Positions 4,014 through 7,216 of a stretch of 7,216 nucleotides of DNA are shown here, one piece after another. The notes below the pieces were generated by a model, which saw nothing but the letters and a program-made list of their open reading frames with translations, ran no database searches and had not been told where the DNA came from. Position numbers and translations under genes: made by a program. Every line of letters starts with the position of its first letter. Within the stretch, counting starts at the first letter, position 1. This DNA comes from JAAYCU01 sp964401335 (GTDB lineage Bacteria > Planctomycetota > Phycisphaerae > UBA1845 > PWPN01): contig CAYNYK010000139.1 of NCBI GenBank assembly GCA_964401335.1, forward strand, positions 1-7,216. Reading direction: 5' to 3'.

Positions 4014-6050
4014 ATGAAAAGGCGTACTTTTCTTGCCGGCGCGGCAACCGCCGCGGCCGCCGGGACCGTGCAACGAATGATCCGTCCGGCCGCCGCCGCG
4101 GAAACCGACGCGAACCGGCCGTACAACGTGATCGACACCCACCTGCACATCTTCAACACAAATAACGACCTGCCCGCCCACTTTGGCGGCATTTCCCGCC
4201 AGTGGGCGACGGTTGAAAAAACGGTCGAAGCCTTGCGTCGCGGCGGTGTATCCAAAGCTTTTCTTATAAGCTATACCTGCATGGATATTCGTCGTGATCT
4301 TATTGGTCGCGTCGATCCGATCGAGAGCCTGCCCCTCTACAGCAAGCAATACATGATCGATGCATGGAAACAGCATCCCGATCTATTCCACTGGTTCACC
4401 GACGGCGTTGACCCCTCGCGGCCTGGCTACCTTGAACAGCTTAAGAAGGATCTCGATCTGGGGGCGGCCGGGGTCAAGATCCTCTCCGCGTTCCACGGAT
4501 ATCTGCCCGATAATCCCGGTTTCTTCCCGGTTTATGAAATGTGTCGGCGTTACAATCGCCCCGTCATCATCGACGGATCGTTCTGGTACATGAATCGCGG
4601 CAACTATCTGATCCCCTACAAAGAGCCCGCTGAGCGCCTCAACCTGTGCCGGACGATCGAGAGTTACTGCAAAACACTCGAGGACGTGCTCAAGGCCTTT
4701 CCCACCGTCGCTTTTTCCCTGACCCATGCGGGGACGGCCAGCCAGATGAGCGACTACGATGTGATCTACCGGCTCATGGCCGAGCATCCAAACGCCTATT
4801 GCGATATCGCCGCCGCGATCGGCTGTGGCCCGCAGTGGTTGCAGCAACTGGTCAAAGCCGTCGGGCCGCGCAAAGTAATGTACGGCACGGACTGGCCTTA
4901 CTGGGATGTCGGCGCGGATAGTTACCGCACCGGCGGGCGGCGTTGGTCCATGGTCACGGACGATTGTCCGGAATTGAGCGACGCGGACAAACGCCTGATT
5001 CTCGCGGGCAATGCCGAACGCTTCCTGCGTAACGAACTGGCCGACCCCGAGGCCGATCATTCGGCGGCCCCCGCCCGGAAAATAGCCCAACAGGCGCTCG
5101 ACATTCATCACCGATACCCGGCCATCCTCATTCATGACCATAATCCCGTGGCCCCCGATGTGCCTAAAATGCTGGCCGGCGGCGTAACGGGCAAGGTCTA
5201 CCAGTTCGCCCTGGACGTGATTCCCTGCCTGCAACTCCACGACTCCATCGCCCAGCGCGAGGGTTGGGCGTACATGTCCCTCGCTTCGCTGGAAAAGGCC
5301 ACGGAAACCATCCTGAACGATCCGGATCACCTGATGATGGCCCTCACGGCCGCCGATTTTGAACAGGCCCACCGTGAAGGCAAGGTGGCCGTCATGTTCG
5401 GCAGCGAAGGCGGCAAGCTGCTCGAAGGCGATATCAAATGGCTGCAATTCTTCCACAAGCGCGGCCTGCGCGAGCTGCAATTGACCTGGGCCGGCCCGAA
5501 CCAGATCGTCGAGCGCGGTGGTCCGACCGGCAACGGATTGACCGACTTCGGCCGCGCCGTCGTACGCGAATGTAACCGGTTGGGGATCATCGTGTGCCTG
5601 ACCCATATAACGCAACAGGCCTTCGACGAGGTGATAGACCTTACCGAAAAGCCTCCGATTCTGTCGCACGAGGCGCTGGGGGTGGGTGTGGATGAATCGG
5701 CCGTCAAGAAACTGGGGACCAAGGGCGGCGTGCTTGGCATCCATTTCTACGTGACGTATCTGCGACCCCGTCCGACACCGGAAAAAGTCGTGGAGCAGGT
5801 TGACCGAATCGCCCAGACGGCCGGTATCGAAACCGTGGCCCTCGGCGGGGACTTTTTCCCCACCGAAGGAGCATGGGGCGACCTTCAGCGGGCTCAGGGG
5901 ACCACCGATATGGTCTGGGCCCTTCCCGATATCTGTTACCTCGGCAGGATCACCGAGGCTTTGCTGACTCACAAATACAGCGAGGAGGACGTCGCGAAGA
6001 TATTAGGAGGCAATTTTCTGCGGGTCTGCCAAAACGTATTTGGTGCGTAG
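4014..6050 (+). CDS. Tat-exported fusion of amidohydrolase-2 and peptidase M19 (dipeptidase-like) domains
   Basis: Protein of 678 residues. Residues 1-29 are a twin-arginine signal (MKRRTFLAG, Ala-rich stretch, likely cut after RPAAAA), so it is exported folded. Residues about 35-345 are an amidohydrolase family 2 TIM barrel: DTHLH with His43/His45, GVKI with Lys155, LTHAG with His238, YGTDWPY with Asp293, and the closing GNAERFLR helix. The position of the second-site metal His (usually V-x-I-H-x-G) is Asp187 (VIIDGS). Residues about 355-678 are a peptidase M19 barrel: His376 in HDHNPV, Glu465 in GSEGG, His531 in CLTH, His552 in LSHEAL, Asp613 in GGDFF, and the C-terminal hallmark KILGGNFLRV. 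Against renal dipeptidase, the HxD aspartate is Pro378, the LTH histidine is Trp492 and the substrate-binding arginine segment after His552 is deleted. Each domain is full length with a linker of about 10-25 residues. Substrate unknown; the half-names suggest amide, lactone, decarboxylase or dipeptide chemistry. Confidence 0.9.
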   Translation: MKRRTFLAGAATAAAAGTVQRMIRPAAAAETDANRPYNVIDTHLHIFNTNNDLPAHFGGISRQWATVEKTVEALRRGGVSKAFLISYTCMDIRRDLIGRVDPIESLPLYSKQYMIDAWKQHPDLFHWFTDGVDPSRPGYLEQLKKDLDLGAAGVKILSAFHGYLPDNPGFFPVYEMCRRYNRPVIIDGSFWYMNRGNYLIPYKEPAERLNLCRTIESYCKTLEDVLKAFPTVAFSLTHAGTASQMSDYDVIYRLMAEHPNAYCDIAAAIGCGPQWLQQLVKAVGPRKVMYGTDWPYWDVGADSYRTGGRRWSMVTDDCPELSDADKRLILAGNAERFLRNELADPEADHSAAPARKIAQQALDIHHRYPAILIHDHNPVAPDVPKMLAGGVTGKVYQFALDVIPCLQLHDSIAQREGWAYMSLASLEKATETILNDPDHLMMALTAADFEQAHREGKVAVMFGSEGGKLLEGDIKWLQFFHKRGLRELQLTWAGPNQIVERGGPTGNGLTDFGRAVVRECNRLGIIVCLTHITQQAFDEVIDLTEKPPILSHEALGVGVDESAVKKLGTKGGVLGIHFYVTYLRPRPTPEKVVEQVDRIAQTAGIETVALGGDFFPTEGAWGDLQRAQGTTDMVWALPDICYLGRITEALLTHKYSEEDVAKILGGNFLRVCQNVFGA

Positions 6051-6067
6051 CGCGTCTGGCCAGTTGA

Positions 6068-6093
6068 AGGCGTTAAGCGTATCGGCAACGCCT
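6068..6093 (+). other. Hairpin after the fused metallohydrolase gene
   Basis: AGGCGTT (6068-6074) and AACGCCT (6087-6093) form a perfect 7-bp stem with a 12-base loop, 18 bases after the stop at 6050. There is no following T-run, so it is not a typical intrinsic terminator; it may stabilise the 3' end or belong to the repeat that begins at its last base. Confidence 0.4.
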
Positions 6094-6117
6094 ACCAGCC
6101 CGAAGCGCTAGCGAGGG
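6093..6117 (+). repeat. 25-base intergenic repeat, left copy
   Basis: It reads TACCAGCCCGAAGCGC followed by TAGCGAGGG and contains the 8-base palindrome CGCTAGCG. The reverse complement occurs at 7037-7061 with one mismatch (24/25). The two copies sit either side of the DUF1080 gene in opposite orientation. From memory, motifs of the form CCCGAAGCGC-n-AGCGAGGG recur between genes in planctomycete genomes; that is recollection and not tested here. Confidence 0.7.
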
Positions 6118-6170
6118 TATGCTAAACGATTCATGCATAGAGCAATTTCACGAAAAGGTGGTATCAAATC

Positions 6171-6977
6171 ATGAAACGAAATAATCTGCTCGGATACACC
6201 TTATCATTGCTGCTTATCAATCTCACTGGTTGCCTGACGCCGACCCACTCGGGATCAAAGTCCCTGGAAGCAGGCTGGACCCCCTTGCTTAAAGGCGACC
6301 ACCTTGACGGTTGGTATACCTTCACGACCGAGCACGGGAAAAACAACGATCCGGAAGGGATCTTCGCCCTCAAGGACGGTCAACTACATATTTATCCCCG
6401 TTCCAAAGAAGGGTCCAAAGTACCCTTCGGATACATCGCCACCGAAAAAGAGTACGCCGATTATCGTCTGCGCCTGCAATACAAATGGGGCACCCGGCGT
6501 TTTGGCGACCGAGCCACCGCTCCCCGTGACTCCGGCGTACTCTACCATTTCGTCGGAGCCGACAAGGTCTGGCCTTGCAGCGTGGAATGCCAGATCATGG
6601 AAACCGATACCGGCTCTATCTACACGGTCTACACGGTGGTGGATTCCACCGTCGATCCGCAAGATAAAATATGGTGCCCGCCGTCGGCCGGCGGCCTGCT
6701 GCACACCGTCGGGTCCGCCACCGGTATCGCCTGTGTTCGCCGCTCGATGGACCTGGAAAAGCCCGGTTGGAACGATGTCGAAGTTATCGTGGAGGGCGAC
6801 GAGGCCACGCATCTGGTCAATGGCCGGATCGTCAATCGCTGCACCCGGATGCTCCAGCCGGACCCGTCCAATCCCGGTCGCTTGATTCCGCTCCGCAAGG
6901 GTAAAATCCTCCTGCAAGCCGAAGGCGCGGAAATCTTTATTAGAAACGTGGATATCAGGCCACTCGACCCGCGTTGA
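6171..6977 (+). CDS. DUF1080 / 3-keto-disaccharide hydrolase family lipoprotein
   Basis: Protein of 268 residues. The ATG at 6171 has AGGTGG (6156-6161) 9 bases upstream. Residues 1-21 are a lipoprotein signal: two basic residues, a hydrophobic core and the lipobox LTGC with Cys21 as the lipidated residue. One DUF1080 (PF06439) domain fills the rest, a jelly-roll related to concanavalin-like lectins: WTPLLKGDHLDGWYTF (36-51), YIATEKEYADYRLRLQYKWG (88-107), DSGVLYHFVG (120-129), WNDVEVIVEGDEATHLVNG (200-218) and GKILLQAEGAEIFIRNVDIRPL (244-265). Family members are linked to cleavage of 3-keto-glycosides formed by sugar oxidoreductases; no such oxidoreductase is in the window. Length and motifs look complete. 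It follows the fused metallohydrolase on the same strand after 120 bases holding a hairpin and a repeat, so co-transcription is uncertain. Both products act outside the cytoplasm. Confidence 0.9.
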   Translation: MKRNNLLGYTLSLLLINLTGCLTPTHSGSKSLEAGWTPLLKGDHLDGWYTFTTEHGKNNDPEGIFALKDGQLHIYPRSKEGSKVPFGYIATEKEYADYRLRLQYKWGTRRFGDRATAPRDSGVLYHFVGADKVWPCSVECQIMETDTGSIYTVYTVVDSTVDPQDKIWCPPSAGGLLHTVGSATGIACVRRSMDLEKPGWNDVEVIVEGDEATHLVNGRIVNRCTRMLQPDPSNPGRLIPLRKGKILLQAEGAEIFIRNVDIRPLDPR

Positions 6978-7216
6978 ATCTCCCCGTCGAAGAAGAGCGA
7001 TAGGAATCTACATCGTAAGACGTTACTCGCCGTCGTCCCTCGCTCGCGCTTCGGGCTGGTATTCTGTTGTTCGGACGTTTGTGTTGCTCTTTCTCTCTGT
7101 CTCGCGGTCTCTCCGTCACTCTGTCTCTCTTTCTCTCCGTCGCGCTGCCCGCCTTCGTCCCTCGCTAGTGCCGTTTTCGGTTCGCGAGTTTCGTGTTGGT
7201 AACTCTTTTTAAAATA
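6978..7216. other. Non-coding tail, pyrimidine-rich on the plus strand
   Basis: No credible gene in these 239 bases. Contents in order: a spacer, the inverted 25-base repeat copy (7037-7061), a T/C-rich stretch (about 7087-7141), a partial third copy of the repeat core (CGTCCCTCGCTAGTGC, 7156-7171 region) and an A/T-rich end. Within the T/C stretch, CTCTTTCTCTC occurs at 7087-7097 and again at 7127-7137, exactly 40 bases apart, and the match extends to 14 of 15 bases. At the very end GAGTT / AACTC (7186-7205) precedes TTTTT, a terminator-like arrangement with a weak 5-bp stem. Confidence 0.5.
7037..7061 (-). repeat. 25-base intergenic repeat, right copy (inverted)
   Basis: Read on the minus strand it is TACCAGCCCGAAGCGC followed by GAGCGAGGG, matching 6093-6117 at 24 of 25 positions. 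The shorter relative near 7158-7170 (CCCTCGCTAGTGC on the plus strand) matches the core at 12 of 13 bases against the left copy read in the same orientation. Confidence 0.7.

Noticed and set aside
4383..5972. Open frame of 529 codons on the minus strand
   Set aside because: It lies entirely antisense to the well-supported metallohydrolase fusion, matches no family I recognise and is explained by the GC-rich codon use of the true gene.
6304..6885. Open frame of 193 codons on the plus strand in another frame of the DUF1080 gene
   Set aside because: The DUF1080 frame carries the lipobox and all family motifs; this frame gives a Pro/Ser/Arg-rich product with none.
7186..7210. Intrinsic terminator at the window end
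   Set aside because: GAGTT / AACTC followed by TTTTT has the right order, but a 5-bp A/T-containing stem with a 10-base loop is too weak to list as a terminator.
6978..7216. CRISPR-like or tandem repeat array in the tail
   Set aside because: The T/C motifs are imperfect, only two units share a 40-base spacing, and there are no regular repeats and spacers.

Overview
The window looks like a piece of a moderately GC-rich genome from the phylum Planctomycetota, possibly class Phycisphaerae. This is inferred from gene content: a membrane protein with the CxxCxYDLRGL...CPECG zinc-ribbon signature, a DUF1080 lipoprotein, a Tat-exported amidohydrolase, AF2212-like antitoxins and short GC-rich intergenic repeats. 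No rRNA, tRNA, transposase or CRISPR array is visible, so the assignment rests on protein style only.

Layout. Bases 4-1144 (minus strand) hold a compact three-gene cluster: a Nudix-fold hydrolase with a GTG start, a 90-residue Phd-like antitoxin candidate coupled to it by an ATGA stop/start overlap, and 29 bases further on an AF2212-like (DUF104) antitoxin with an atypical C-terminus. No toxin gene is visible beside these two antitoxin-like genes, although the window ends just after the last one. Bases 1145-1391 are non-coding, with a candidate Nudix promoter and a hairpin-rich element bounded by 9-bp direct repeats. Bases 1392-2094 (minus strand) hold a complete toxin-antitoxin pair: an AF2212-like antitoxin overlapping by 11 bases a PIN-domain (VapC-like) ribonuclease with all four acidic residues, behind a good sigma70-type promoter. 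Bases 2187-3635 (minus strand) encode a 482-residue membrane protein with a cytoplasmic zinc ribbon between two membrane helices and a large C-terminal domain I do not recognise.

A 378-base divergent intergenic region (3636-4013) separates this from the plus-strand half. There, bases 4014-6050 encode a 678-residue Tat-exported protein joining an amidohydrolase-2 domain to a peptidase M19 (renal dipeptidase-like) domain. Both halves have substitutions at positions that bind metal in characterised relatives. A DUF1080 (3-keto-disaccharide hydrolase family) lipoprotein follows at 6171-6977. It is bracketed by two inverted copies of a 25-base repeat (24/25 matches). The window ends in a non-coding, strongly pyrimidine-rich stretch.

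How the genes fit together. The minus-strand left half is stress/toxin-antitoxin type accessory DNA. The right half is an export-oriented pair (Tat substrate plus lipoprotein) that probably acts outside the cytoplasm on small peptides, sugar derivatives or related compounds; the substrate cannot be read from the sequence. The most unusual item is the double metallohydrolase fusion with altered metal sites. Next are the two adjacent antitoxin-like genes without a visible toxin, coupled to a Nudix gene.
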